From Lasioglossum baleicum (taxonomy: Eukaryota > Arthropoda > Insecta > Hymenoptera > Halictidae), in assembly GCF_051020765.1 (NCBI RefSeq), contig NC_134934.1, forward strand, positions 7,702,001 through 7,766,000: a DNA stretch of 64,000 bases, written 5' to 3'. Positions within the stretch are counted from its first letter, which is position 1; every line of letters starts with the position of its first letter. A program made the position numbers and the translations under genes. Below, piece after piece: positions 27,839 through 42,800 of this stretch. The notes under the pieces were generated by a model. That model searched no databases and was not told where the DNA came from. It worked only from the letters and a program-made list of their open reading frames with translations.

Positions 27839-30800
27839 AAAGAGAAAAGTTGCGGTTAGTAGGCGCCATTAGTATACGGCACAGGTGCGGCAGGCGGCAC
27901 GCGGCTGGTGAAACCGCCTCGCGACCCGTGTCATCGTTCATCTCCGATCGCCAGGCCTCGTTTCACCAGCCGCGCGACGCGCAATTACTATTTTATCACG
28001 ATCCTCGGCGTTCTCTCTAATTGCGCGTGGCCTACGTACCGTTCTCGACGGAACGGAAGCGGTGCAATTTGTTCCGGAAACTACGCGTCGCTTCTGCGAA
28101 CGCTCCGATGCGCGACAAACTAGACGCTCGAGACGGCCGCGAGATACCATCTGATCTCCTTTCTTCGACCAGTCGAGCGAAGTTCTCAGCGGCGCGAGAA
28201 CAATGCATCGGGACGCGATGAATTTTACTTTGAGATCAGTTCGATATTCCACCTTCCGCGCGACTTTTCCCGCGAGATACTTATATTCCGCGCCACGCGG
28301 AATCGGAGGATCGCCGAGGCCTCTTCGCTCTCGAAAAACGGTTGCATCGATGCCGCACGATACTCCAGTCATCCGCTAAGCGCCGTTTCACTCCGAGTGA
28401 AATGCATCTGGTGCTTAACATTTCATCGAAGAAATCTTACACTTTAAACAATTGATTTTTGATATTCACGTTATTGCGGCGAAAATATAGAAGAACATCA
28501 TTTCATTATTTTTATCATTGCTTTTGTTCTACAGGGTCTCGGTATCCTCTAAAAGATGGGTGTAAAAGAATACTTAACTATAAAAAACTGAACGTGACCT
28601 TGATAACTAGACTGCGGATTTTATGCATTTATGACAAAAATGGGCTTGTACAATTTAAAACAGTATTAAACAGATTAAAAAGATTTAAGGCCACCAGTTA
28701 GTTTCACCTTAATGAGATAATTAAAAAAACAATGAAATTATTATTTGGCTCCCGTGTATTGCAATCAATGCAAACATTTTTTACTTTGCATAAAGGTCCG
28801 CGGTCTATTCATAACTCTGGGGAGAAAAGGGTTGACAAGAAATTTGGTATACAACCGTTTTAAAGCTTGAACCACGTTATTTTAGCTAAAAACGTATCCG
28901 ATCGAACCACTAACAGCACAATAATCTAAGCTGATCACTAGACTGCGGATCTTTTTGCAAAATAAAAAATGTTTGCATTGATTGCAGGACACAGGAGCCG
29001 AATACAAATTGTATTCTTCTTTTAATGATCCTATCAAGCTGAAATTAATACACTGATGTCCTTAAATCTTCCTAATTCGTCCACTGCTTTAAATTGTCCA
29101 AATTGAAAATTTCCATTTTCGTCATAAATGCATAAAATCCGCAGTCTACTGATCACGCTTCGTGGTCAACCTTGTATACTCGATATACAAATTGAACCCA
29201 GCGGTAAGTAAACTTGAAACACTCTTCTGGGACCGTTAAGGGTAAAATAATTTCCGGTAGGGGTGGTTAATATTGTTTAACTCTGTGCTCTACGATTTCC
29301 GTCGCAGCCGCGATTAATAAAGACTTGGGAGAAAAATTTAGAATAACATCCATTCCTATCAAATTTTGTTTTCAATTCTCGTCACGAGCGTGACCCGATA
29401 TTGTACAACAAGGAGTTAAGGATGTTCTGGAGGTACAATGGGAGACAAAAGTACAAGAAATTCGAAATCCATCGATACATGGCAATGAAAGCCATTTATG
29501 AGTATACTTTGCATTAAACTTTTCCGAATACTGTACCCTCTGTAGCTATGTTCAGTGGTCTACACTTGTCGCGTTTCCATGCTAGTCAGAGACAACACGA
29601 TAAATTTGACGTTTTGTGACAGTTTATAATTTGTTTGCTCTGTAACTGTTTAGTGAATTCTAATAAATTTTGAACATAATTAATTACATAATTTTTACTA
29701 CATATTAAAAAAAACTGGAGTTTCTAGTTGCGTTTCTTCAAGGTTTAAATACACTGAGAAAAAAAAAGTAGTTACTTCAATAACACGCGTGTTATTGCAA
29801 TTTTTTTACTTCAATGAATATCAATGTATTCTTTTCAATAGTATGAAATTTAGAAGCAAATCGTGATGTATTTAAATTGTCTATCACGAAATGATTGAAA
29901 ATATTATTCGATTCGATACCGTACATTATTATTCGTAATATTTCTCTTTTTCCTTCAATCAGATATGTTGTTAAAAAAATTTTAGAAATGTATTGATTTA
30001 TACTGTAATTGGTTTGAGGCGATATCTTATTTTTTTGAAAACATTGATGTCAAGCTATTCGCTTATATGATCGGCGGAAATGAGTTTTGCTATTGAAATT
30101 CAATAGTATTAAATATTAAAATAAGTTCATATGATATTGGCACTATTCAATAGTACATCTTATTGAATCAACATATATTCTTTTTGTTTCGACAGGATTT
30201 TTTTCTCAGTGTAGGGTTTCAAGTGGAATCTTACGAATTCTCCATAAGAAGACGTGTTAAAATGTGCAAACCTTAAGTTGCTATAATTCTTAAACGGTGC
30301 AGTGAATCGAACCGAAACATTGGTAATTGCATTGATTTAGTAAGAATTATATCTTGTTAAATTTTCAAAAATTTTGTTGCCTTTTTATATACCTCCAGCA
30401 CATCCTTAACCGTTTGCCGATGTTTGTCGGCGATTTCGATGCAATTTTTCGACGGGCTTAGCTTTCGAAAGAAGAACGCGCGCGCGCGGTAGAAACAGCG
30501 GAAATCGGTGGTGCGTTCAGATGGAGAACGTTAGTCGGCGATGTATGCGCAGGCGATGACGATCGATGACCTAATGTTCGCGCGCAACGAACGAGCATTA
30601 GCGGCGGGGTGTTGATTGCTGATTGCGTATAGTAAACGTAGAAAAGACACAGATGTTCGCCGTTCCTCGGCGAGTGAACGTTGACACTTACGAGACGGTG
30701 TGTGATGCCATTTCGTGGCCGTCCGCGTACAGGTTTTGCACCTGGCTATAATCGGTCCACTCGTGCGACACGTAGAACGTGGCCGCGATCGGGCATCCGT

Positions 30801-33800
30801 TCGGATTCTTACGGCCGTTCTCGAAGAGATCGGCGTACAACTGTTTGTTCAGATCGTTCACGGCGTCGTCGAACGTCAGCAGAACGATCTGCGGCGTCTG
30901 TTCCGCCGGGATTCCACCTGGATACACGAGATCGTTGCGATCAACCGGCGTCGATCGCGGTTACCTAACCCAGACCCGTCGATTATGCCTGGTTGTCCGG
31001 AAACCTCTCGAGCTGCATTTTCGTATCGTCGCGGAATGCCGAGGATTTCCGGCAACGCACAGTGGAGTAATAGCCTCGAAACGTTTTCCAAAATACGATC
31101 TTTTAAATCTTGCGTAAGATGAAACATTTTGATTGTCTGAGCTATTGGAACAGTGCCGTAACGATGGTGTGGCGAAAGAGGCGCCCGCCACCGGCGCAAC
31201 TGGGTTTGGTGGGCAAAGCAAAGAATACCGCTGTTTTATGTTTTTATTATATTATTCTAACATACACCTACACAGTGACTCCATTAATATTCGGACACTT
31301 TATTCTATACGATTCAAACTTTTTTCGGAAGCTAGAGCACTTAGTTCACTACAGGATGTGAAAAAGAAATATTTTTCGGAAATTGCAATTGGTCGGAATT
31401 GTAGAGAAAATACTAAAAGATCTATTTCACAACTTTTTTATGCAGGCCTATATTGAAAATTTAAAAAATACGTTGTAGATCTGTGTCAATGAAATATATT
31501 CTGAAAATTTCGTCAAAATTCTCGACGTTGCAATGAGCTACAAACGTTTAAAGATGGTAAAAATTGCAGATTTTCACGATTTATTGCCGAAAATAAATCG
31601 AAATGCTCCGGTATAACTGTGAAATGTCTGTTAATACTCAGTATTATACCTAACACTTAATGTAATATATAATTAATATCGGAAAAATTTGCATATGTTT
31701 CGAGCATATTTGCATGTTTCTCGAGCATAAATGTCATATGCATTTTGCATATTTATCGTGCATAAACTTCCGCAGTCTAGTTATAACTGATCGAAATGAA
31801 TTTCTCTCAACGATAACACTCACCAACAAGAGAAAGAATTTCCGTTTACTTATAATCGTTATTTGTAACCAATACGATTTTAGTCGATGAAATACTTGTT
31901 ATTCCATGACTTTGTTTCTTTTTGGTTATAACAGTTAGGGTAGCTGCTCACTGCACTATGCACGCAAGGCTTAAGATAATGCTAAGACAGTTTTGGCCAA
32001 CTTTTCGGGGCAAATACTTCACTGTGCAATGAGGGATGTACGCGCGAAAACAAACGACTAGACGCGACGGCACAGATCCATTGCTCAATCGAATCCGAAA
32101 CGCAGGCAGAGTCGTCCGAGAGACGGACAGCATCTTCCGGATGATCTATGTACGCTTGCACAATCCTTCCCAGACGCAGGACCAGCCGGTTAAGAAGAAG
32201 CTTACACGGCTCTCGCCCGCGGGAAATACTATTATCGTGACTCGTCTCGCACCGCGCCGTTCATCCTAATTGAATATGCGCGTTACCGGTAACCCATTAC
32301 GATCCTCCGCTTCCACAACCTTGCGTGGGCGATCGAACGCGCAGGTGGGCATATTCGAGGCTCGCGCGAATCGGCGAACACGCGGCGAGAATTATTAGAT
32401 CTACCGGAAACCCTATCGAAATATAATCTACTCGTTGAAGTGAAACTTTCGAGCCTCGAGCTACGAAATCTAGGCAACGAGTTACTGCTATATTATTCCA
32501 CGCGGTATCCGCTGTAACACCGCCGAACATTCGAATCCCGAAGATGATTCATCCTTCAATTAATAGATTCAATACCTAGTCTAGCTTCTCCGTTTCTTGT
32601 ACCCTGCTACTTTGTAAAATGTTTTTACCGTTTAATGTATTCTTGTTTTTATACGACGTCCTGATTTCTTTCTATTATAGCTTGATTATCTCGTATTGAT
32701 GATACAGAAATTTTTTATTGTACAGTTGATTCAGACAGTTGTGCATTAATTTTTTTTAAATATTTTTTAAAATCGATTCTCGTCGTTATTATTATTCGTA
32801 ACGAAGAATGTTTATATGAGGTTGAATGGTTTCGAGAGATCCATACTTTGTCATCAGTATTTTTTTAAATGGCGTCGTATTTTTTTTCCTGCACTAATCG
32901 ATGAAGTTGCATATACTCTCAAACCATGAAATAACCTCAAACCCGAAAATTTTGTGCAAACGTAACTTTAATGAATAGTATAGTTGTATATTTCGGTGTA
33001 TTTATGAATGTATAGTTCCAGTTTATCTATTTTTTCGCTTACGAGGCGTAATTTGCATTATTCCGAAGCATACAACTGCGCACGTAACTATTTTCATAGC
33101 TACACGCTGCCGAACAATGCAAATTACGCCTCGTAAACGAAAAAATGGGACTTTTGAGGGCGATAGCGGCCTAAATCGATCTTTTATCTAGCGCTTTTGA
33201 CCGCTGAAAACCCCCATTTTTGTATTATCGAGAAATGAGAACGCGAATCGCGCATTCTTGCACTTCTGGAAACGAATGTACCGTCTTAATCTGCTCGAAC
33301 AGATTTTGCTGACTGGGTGTGTCAGCCCACGTATCGGATCGATTTCGAAATCATTGCATCACGGAGATTCAATGTTACCAGATGAAAGATTGTTGATGAA
33401 AGTTACCGCGTGAAAAAGGTACGATGAAAGTAAAAACCGAATGAAACTTTCCGGTAGACCTGGCAGAGCAGGGAAGGCGAATATACGAGGCGAGGTGTCG
33501 TCACGCGGCGCGTCGACCGGAAACGCTCGGCTCTTTCGATTCGCGTCACGGGCGGAGCTTTCGATTTCGACGAGCGTACGCGCGAAATCGCCACCGGCAA
33601 AGCGGATCTGTTTCACTGTCGCGCGTGTAACGTTAGAATCGGAGAAAGTGGCGCGACGCGGACCGTTCGCGATCGCTCGAACTTAACATTCGCGACGCGA
33701 GTCTCTCGCTTGCGTCACCCTGGGCGTCGCGCGTCCTTTCCGCGTTTCCGTGCCGGTCCTAAACGGAATCGTCGCGGTTTCTAAAGCTCCTCGGCCGAAT

Positions 33801-36800
33801 CGAGGCGAAAATGGATCGCTCGAAGCTACGACGGTTGCTCACCTGGAATGTCGATGCCGCCGCAGCTGCAATCCGGAAGCAGGCAGACGTCCTTGCGACA
33901 CTTGGCCGCGGGTTTGTCGACCTGCGGGGTCGGGTATATCGGCGATGGCCTGGTCGGCGGGTGCCTGTAGATGTCGACAAACTCCTGCGCCTTAGGCACG
34001 AACTCCGTCGACGGCTTCAACGTCGGCCGTGATCGCCTGGAACCCACAATTTCATTTATTTCATTTGCTGTACAGTATATTACGTTATAATATGCTGTAT
34101 TTCATACGCTATACTATATTATATTAAATGTTATACTATATTATATGAAATCTCATATGCTATACAGTATATTACGATATAGTATACTGCATTTCATATG
34201 ATGTACAGCAGAGATGGGCAAACATTTTATTTAAATACAAATTTCGAATAAAGTGGGTTTATTCGTAAAATTACTCGTGGAAAGTCGTCGAATAAATCCT
34301 TCGAATAATTTTCTGCCAGGCCAACGAAGGCGTCGGTAGCCGTGGTACAATAAACACCGTAATTCAATGCACAACTTGTTTATTTTTCATAACTTATTCA
34401 TGGAAGTGGCGCCAGCTAGTTCGTGGCGTTCTTCCAATTTAAAATGACACTAAACTCGATAGAATTTGGACTGTGTCTAGTGGTTTTATTCGTAAAATTA
34501 TTCGAAGACTTTGAAGACCACTAGAGGGGGGGTGTAGAGGGAAATGGAAGGAACACAATTTTTAACTTTGGGTCTGTATTTGGACTAGTTAGGAGGTAAA
34601 CATACTAAAAGTCCCCACTCCTAGGAGGTGCAGGGGGGCACGTAGAAGGTCCCCTTTTTCGGTTTTCCGCTTATATCTCGGAAACTATGCGTCCCAGCGA
34701 TAAGACCATTCTGTACAAAATTAAAGCTGGCAAAGTGTGCCACAAATTTGATTCGATTCAGTTTTTCGCTGTCTCGCATAGTTTGCGAGATATCCGCGCT
34801 CAAAGTTCACTAACTATGAAAAAGAAAATAGCCGGGTGAAATTCGCCCCCGATACAGTGACTGAATCGGTAAAACAGGGAGTAAAACTTCAGTAATACAC
34901 TAGCGATCCTAGCTAAAAATGCCATGGAACTGATACTTGTGCCGAAACCCTCCGTTTAGGGGTGTAGTTCCATCGTACTTCGTAGTTTTCATACTGTGTG
35001 TTTAAACACGTATAGTTTAACATAATAAAGGTTGCATTGACATTGTATGTGTCCCTGAATATGCGGCCAGCTTCATTTTTTTCTATAGAAACCCTAAATC
35101 TCTCGATATTTAAGAAAATGTATGCGTCTTGACTGTGGCAGCACTGTCGCGCCGCCCAATATTTGCCAAAAGTAGGCCATTTTTTGGAGCTGACCGCAAT
35201 TGGTGGGTCTTTTATCTATCGATTGTGACTACGTAGGGGCCCCAAATGTTTGAAAAGTACGGAACCCTTGCAACCTCGTGTACGTATACAATGTCTAGCG
35301 TTGTGTGAGGGTACCACCACACTGGCGCTCGACCAAGGTCAAATTCGGACCACAGCGAAGCAACATCGAGCACCTTTTTCTCCCCACTTGTTGCTTAGAG
35401 ACGACAAAAATTTGTTCGACGTTGCTCCACGTTGCTGCAGTGTGGAGCCAGCTTTAAGATCACAATCTTCTCGCATCGGTGTCGATGGAGACAGCAATAT
35501 CCGATAATCTACTCGGTCCAGTGATTCCGTGTTGCCCGATCGATGACGGATCATCGCTCGACGAGTCCCAGAGCGTTCGGTCCGTTGGCACGCGCGCAAT
35601 TAACTTTCTAGCTGCATTAATTCGACGGGTAACGTTCGTTCACCTTTCGACGCGACATTCGCTGCGCTAGACAGATCGTCCGATACGGTAGCGGCGAGAA
35701 AAAGAATTCGAAGACGTTCGGATAGACTGCTTCCTAGCTAGATTAATTCACCGATTACTAGGCAAAATAAAAATTGTCTGCATCGATTGCAAGAGATAGA
35801 AAAACCAAATTGAATGTTATTCCGTCCTTCAATGATTTCAATAGAGGAGAAATCGTATATTAACATCTTGAAATTTAACAATTCTTCAACAATTTTGAAT
35901 TTAATCTACTCAATTTTACTATAAATGCATAAAGATCCGCTGTCTACTGATTACAAAGGGAGATAACGACGAGGCGCTCTCGATCCCGTCCCGAACGAAC
36001 CGGCAGAAACTTGGTTCCACTTTCTAGCGGCTCTCCGCGAAGATAAGCCCCGATCGTGATCCATACATATGTATATTTGTTCTCGCAATTAGAATAATCG
36101 TCTCCGTTCCCGAGAGAACGAGTGTGTGTAATTGAAAGTTGTACTTACGGAGGGGCGGTGCCGCGGTGGATCTGTTGCGGGCGTCCTCGGCTGCTGGAAC
36201 AACAGGAAAGAATTAAAGATGGCGACGACCGTAGAGATCGCCGATAGATATATCTCGAGAGGAAACGCGAGGTGGGGAACGAGAAACGAAAAATCGACGC
36301 CGTTTCCGGCGGGAAGCAAAGGGAAAATGTCCTCCTGCGTTAGATGCTGGAGAAAGCGAGTCGGTTTCGTTTTACGGAATACGAAGAGCAGCGAAATCGG
36401 GTCTTGGTCGGCGAAGACGACGCACTGCAAGGCCGGGGCTCCGGACCGGAAGTCGAATAAAAGCAATCGCGTACACGATTAACCCATTCATCTCCCGCTT
36501 TCTTCGTTCGTCTCTTGAACGTGTGAGAACGCGTGAGATGATTACGTTTTTTATATTAATAAGAATATAGAGCAGATGTAAAGTGTCTCTTTCGAACGCG
36601 TTCGTTCTAAAGATCCCGATTTCACGTGTATATGTATAAATACACGTGGTACGTGACTCGTGTACAGTAAAGTCGCGATTCTTGTTAACCAGCCTGTGTT
36701 CTGCACGGACAACTATCGCATACCGACATTATTTCTTTACGACTGTGTCTACCGCGCCGACCGGCCGAGAGTTCAATCGAAAGCCGAACGTAGAGAAGGA

Positions 36801-39800
36801 TAAAATTATTTTTTTCAAACAATTTTATTATATAAATTCAATATGTTTCTCGATCGTAATTTTGATAATCAAAGTGTGATGATATCGGCGCACAGGTTCG
36901 ATCAATTTTATTATCCGGTGGCTTCACCACTTGCAGTAACACCTAAATGTAATCATTTGCAAACAGAAATGTTTCACAAATTGGTCAAAATTGACGTTAA
37001 TTTAATATTACCATGACATCTTGGTATACAAGAAATTAAAACTTGTGATCTGACTTTTCACGGTTTGAAACCGCCAAATATCGATTGGTTCATATGTCGA
37101 TCGATGATCTGATTGGTTCGTTTCAATTGGATTCACGTTTGCCTCGGTGGCTTGTGTAACGGCGTGAGAATTATTAACAATTATACGATCGATATAAAAA
37201 GGAACATGCAGAGAAGGACAGCATGTAAGTACATACGGATCAAAGAGAACACGCGGGCGTTTGAACTGTGCCGGCGACGGCGACTGTCCGCGTCTCTTTC
37301 TTTCCTATACGCTGTCCTCCCTTGGCTGACAGCTATCGCGTACCCGGTCGTTGACAGCTATCGCGACTTTACTGTATTCAGTAAGAATGTAAGCGAACAT
37401 CCGCGAACACGTGTATTTTAGTACACATTGAAACCTGCGATCTGTAGTTCGTTCCGCGGATCTGGCACCTAACGGGTTGCGCAACCGCGAAAACAGAGAC
37501 AAAAAGATCGGGCAGCGTACCTGACGGGTGCGTTGACCGTGTAAGGCCTGTTGGTGGTGGACGGCGGCGGTTGAGTGGTGGTCGTCAACGGAATGAACGT
37601 GTCGACGATGGCGTTCGGCGTGGTGACATGGACACCGGGATGGTTGAGCACGTTGGGCCTGTGAACACCGCGACTCTCGTTTAACAAATTATGTATTCAT
37701 ATCGTAACGATTTCCTTTGCACGCGTCTCGCAGAATGAATTCATAAATTCCGCAGCGAGCGGGACCGGGTGAAATTTCAGCGTGCGTCGCCAGTAAGAAA
37801 AGAAGAAATCGTCGGAATCGAACGGCGTGCTTTCAGAATCAGCTGGCGAGAGAGAAAGAGAGAGAGACCCGCCGGACAAGTGCGAGTCGAGACTATTTTT
37901 AACTCCGATCGCCGATCGATAAATCCACGCTGTTTACGAAGGTTTACGTAAGCGCGTGCATTTTCGCCGTGGATCGAGCGATGCAGCGTCGGGACACGGT
38001 GTCTGTAGATCCGCGAGGATGCATCGACGCATCGTCCGTTTCCCCGGGACGTAATTGACGAGAATAGCCGGGCTGAAAGGCGGCCGAGGAAAGCTCGAGG
38101 CGATAACGCGTGCACGATCGCGCCCCGGCAATTTTCTTGTCTCGCGGAACGAGCAGAGGTTCACGCTCGGCGACGCGACACCGCGCCGCGTTCCTTTCTT
38201 CCTGGACTATCGAGGTCCGCCGGAGGACCGGCGGTGGTCCTTTCTCGATTAATAAGAAACCTCTTACCTGAACGACTGGCCCTCGTTGATGCGGAACTTG
38301 TTCTTGTTCACCTGAGCCTGCGGGTGACGCCGCGCGAAACGGAACGGAAAACCGAAAAAAGAACAGAAAAAGATATTGTAATTCGTGGGACGGTTCTGGC
38401 GCAAATTCTCTGGTGATCGGGCAATGGGCACGGGACTGTGTGGATCTTTATATAAATTCCTGTCTAAACAGTTCTCTCGTTGGAACGAATTAATTGAGTG
38501 AATTATTTAAAGTGTCTTCACAATCTGAGTAATTGTAAACTAAAAGAAATTGTGGAATGTACAACGAACCCCGCAGATTAATCGTTTGCAGTCGGAGTTA
38601 TTTCAACTCGAAGATCAAACATTTCTTCCGACTTGGAATAAATCCGTTGTATATGATTTCTTTCATTTGATGAATAATAAAAAAAATTGATATAAAACGT
38701 ATAATAATTGATTCGATACCAAGATATTTAATAGTGTAAACTATATTTTGAATCATGGTGCAGCAATTTTGACTCTTTGTCACCACTCGAGTGGTTAATT
38801 GGAGCGGAGAACCGTTCGGGGATCGAATCGCGCGTACCTGGTTCTCGTAGATGTCGTAGTCCTGCACGTTGTCGTCGTGATTCAAATTGTACTTGTCAGC
38901 TTCGTTCACCGCCACTTTCTTCGGCTTCTGGTACTGCCTCTGGTTCACATCGCTGACCTTGACGCTCGGCTGAACCGGCACCGATTGGTTCACGGTGTAC
39001 TGGTTGTAATCTGTCCAAGAAATGACGAATCGAATGCGTTAAACGCGAAAGAAACGCCGAGAGTGCTTCGAATCTCTGTAAAGATCCGATTTCCCCGGGA
39101 ACATCTCAGCTCCGCTCCGCCGCGACACTCACCTTCATCCTTGAAAATGGACGGCACGTCGTCCTCATAGATCGTGAAGTACGGGTAGCTCTGGTCAGAG
39201 TCGTAGTATGTCTTCGAGGAAACGGTGGACGCGAGTATCTTGGCGACTCTCGGCGACTCCGAGGATGGCACCTGCGTCCTGCGATGTCAAACAAGCTTTG
39301 TCGAGAATCGATCTTTCTCTGATGTCGAGTCACACTCGACAAAGGAGAGCAAAGGGTTGATCTGTCTCTGGTTTTCCCGAGTCCCGAGAATAAATAGGAT
39401 CAACGCGGAACACGGAAATCTGAACATTGCCGAGTCGTGCTGTCAGGATCGAAAAAACCTCGGATAGGTGTTACGCGAGCGCGAGACAGCAATTGAGCGA
39501 ATTAAACGGGTCCACGAAAGAGAAATCGAAGAAAAAAGACAATACGTTTTTCGAGCGATCTTTACGCACCTGTAGTGGGCCTCCGTTTGAGCGCGCGTGC
39601 TCTCCTTCTCTCGCTCCTGTGGGACAGACGACGATATTAGTATCAGGCGCGATAAACAGTCCAGGAACTATTAGGACACTTCCATTAGACAATATGAGAT
39701 CCATAAAACACTAGAGAAAACTACGTTCCTGATTTATCATTGAATTTTATCAGTGGAATGAGACTGCAAGTACATAGTTCAACAGTTCCATTCTTCAGTG

Positions 39801-42800
39801 GACTGGGGAACAACCCCTGCTCTACGATTTATTTTACGATTACAGTGATTCGAATGTCTTCATAGCTCGTTACAAAGATGGATGTCAAAACTAACTCCTT
39901 TATCTTCAATATCAAGGGTTACACAAGGGTAAAACCTATTTACTACTAATACAATAACAAAACTTCTTTATTTTTCATGATTTTTTTATGGGACTCTGGC
40001 CGACATATTCGTGGCATATTTCTTCGAAAGTTAAAGTTTAAATTAACCTTAAACAATGATCAGCTTTTCCGTAAATGAATACATACACGTCGATACACTG
40101 ATGGATAAATTAAAACTGATCGGGATTTCTCAAACCGTAACGTATCATCAGTATTGCGATAGTAAACATGTTTATTTACATTCACGCTCTTCAAAGCCTT
40201 CGATTTAATTTTCGAAGAACAATAAGTGGACAGGACTAAAGCAATATGAACCATCATTTATCTAAATTGTAATAGAATGGAACTGTTGCCTAACATTCCG
40301 TGTAACATTGCTTGAACTGGAAAGGTAGATATAAATCAACATTGTATATACACACCGCGATGACATTCCTGCGAAGACCGTCCCTATCTCGTTGCACCTG
40401 TCCAATGGTAGAAGGTTGACCCCTGTAGACGCGTTGCTGCCTATCGCTCTCGATCTCGGAAGCGGGCTCGTACTCGTCTTCATGATAATTCCTGGCCTGT
40501 TGCCTCTGCCTGATCTGTTTCTCGGTGATCTGGGGAATGGGCGTGGGTGTGGTGGTGATAGGTATAGGTTGTCTCTGTACAGGACGTTGTTGATGATGTT
40601 GCTCGCGTCTCGGTTGCGGCTGGGATCGCTGAAGCGGTGCCTGTTGCTGTTGGTGCTGGTGCTGGTGTTGTTGGTCCTGCAGGCTCTCGATCTTCGCCGA
40701 TCTGTTGAGACAGGATCGATCAGCTTCGATCGTAGCAATTGCTATTCAGACCTCGGAAAGGTTTCGCGGTCTCTCCAACTGCGAGATGGACCGAGAAGGC
40801 GATTTTCTTTCGATTTCGTTTGGCGAACGCGGAAAAATCGCGGATCTCTAGTTTCTCCGAAATCGGCAAAGACATCGGGCCCGGGCCTGGACCGCGCGTA
40901 CACACGAATAGAATCGGAAACTGTTGGGTAACGACCTCTTTCCACGGATTACTCGCGCACAATACGTTAATGAGCGACCGGCAACTCGTTGCTTAACTGC
41001 GCCTTGCACAAAGAGACTCGGTTCCCGGTTCCGAACTGCCGTGTTCTCTCTTCAGCGTGAGTCAGTGAAAGAGAAAGAGCAACAATTCATTGCAGAGGAC
41101 CGCTCCACCGTTATACAACGTATTCGCCGCGTTTCCGTCCGGCGTTTTTGGCGAGCAATGGGAACCTTCCGTCGTCGGACTCTCGAGAACAACGTCGGGC
41201 AATTAAACGGTCATTTAACAGCCGTACGGGGATCGCGCGAAAAACTGTTTGCCAGTCGTAATCGGTCTCGAGTCCCGTAAGCGGATTCAATGTTACGATC
41301 GCGCGGTTCGATGATCTCCCGTCAAATATAGCAACCGGACTACGAATCTCTATGCAAATTTCTGTTTCGGAAGTAGGCGGCTTACACAACACATGCTGCC
41401 AGCCAATGTGTCTCCTTGGTGAAGAAATTGTCAGCCATTTGAATACTTCCTTCTTTCTACGACTACAGCTAATCGCTTCTAGGGAACTCAATTTTCATTT
41501 GTCGCGGTTATATAAAAATTCCTGCAGGAAAATCTGCTTTCCACTCGCTTTTGATTCTTGTCATTCTTGTAAGTTCGTGTCCGATTTGAAAATAAAGTTC
41601 AATTAGTTAAGTTTTCGAGGATGCAGCTTTATTGATCAATTATATAGTCACCATTCTTTCCTGGAATAATCGTTTTCTTACACTTCACGAACTTGTGCAA
41701 TCATCTGACACAATGATTAGGACTTTTTGGTCGTTTGAAATTTCCGTTGATCGCAGCATCGAGATCGATGGATACAAACAGAACTCGCTTATTCTACGAT
41801 AAGCACACAAAGTTTCAAATACAAGATTTTGGAGTAGTGTCTCGGATTTTGTTCAAATTTGAATATGTTGTAGTCTTTAGTTACCAATGAAAATAATTGT
41901 TGATTTCACAGACGTGTAAAAAAAAGTGTCACCCCTGTTTCACAATAAATTTTGAGACTGCGACTAACAAACCGATGAAAATGAATTTTTACGAGCTTAT
42001 CTACTAAAAACGTTTTTTCACCATTTATTTCGCAATTCTGTTAAACAAATGCAATGTTTTCATAGCAGGGAACTTTTGAAAAATTTGAAAACAATGTGGA
42101 TATGGCTCTACGATTTATTTTATGATTGCACCGATTAGAACTTCTTTGTTGTCCATAATTTTACCTACATTTTACTCTAATGGCAATGCAACTTTATTTC
42201 GATTGAAGAGAAAGGAACAACGAACACATCCAGCAGATTTTGCGGGAAGTCCTCGTGACGAGCCCGACTCAGGGCAAGGGGTTAAACGCGTCGATGTGTC
42301 TATCTCTGGATCGAAAGGTCCTGGCTGTTCGATTCGATCCGACTCGAACCGAACCGATTCGATCCGATCGGATCGGTTTCCCAAGGAAAGTGGTTGCGTG
42401 GAAAGCAAAGGCGCAGCGGAGCCGGAGTAAGTCGTAACGGAGTCGTTTAATCGGCCGCGATCGGGGTCGCATTTATTGTTCGATTTCTTGACGTCATCGG
42501 TGCTATTTTCTCGGCGTGGCCTCGCGTGCAGCAGGATCGTTGATCGATCCGTGGCTTCGCAACGAGCTGTCGGGTCGAAAAAAAAGGCCGATCGAGAGGC
42601 CGGTCGTTTCGATCTCGATCGCCGTTTCCTTTTTCTCTCCGCCCTCTCGCCGCGTTTTCTTTCGACATTACAAGAGCGCGGGTGAACTCCCATCGAGAAC
42701 GGTCTGTCGATACGGTTTCGCAATCGAACAACCCGAAATGTTCCGCAATCGACGGACGTCCGGCGATCGATCCGGCTCATTTCACCGAGTCAGCAACGGC

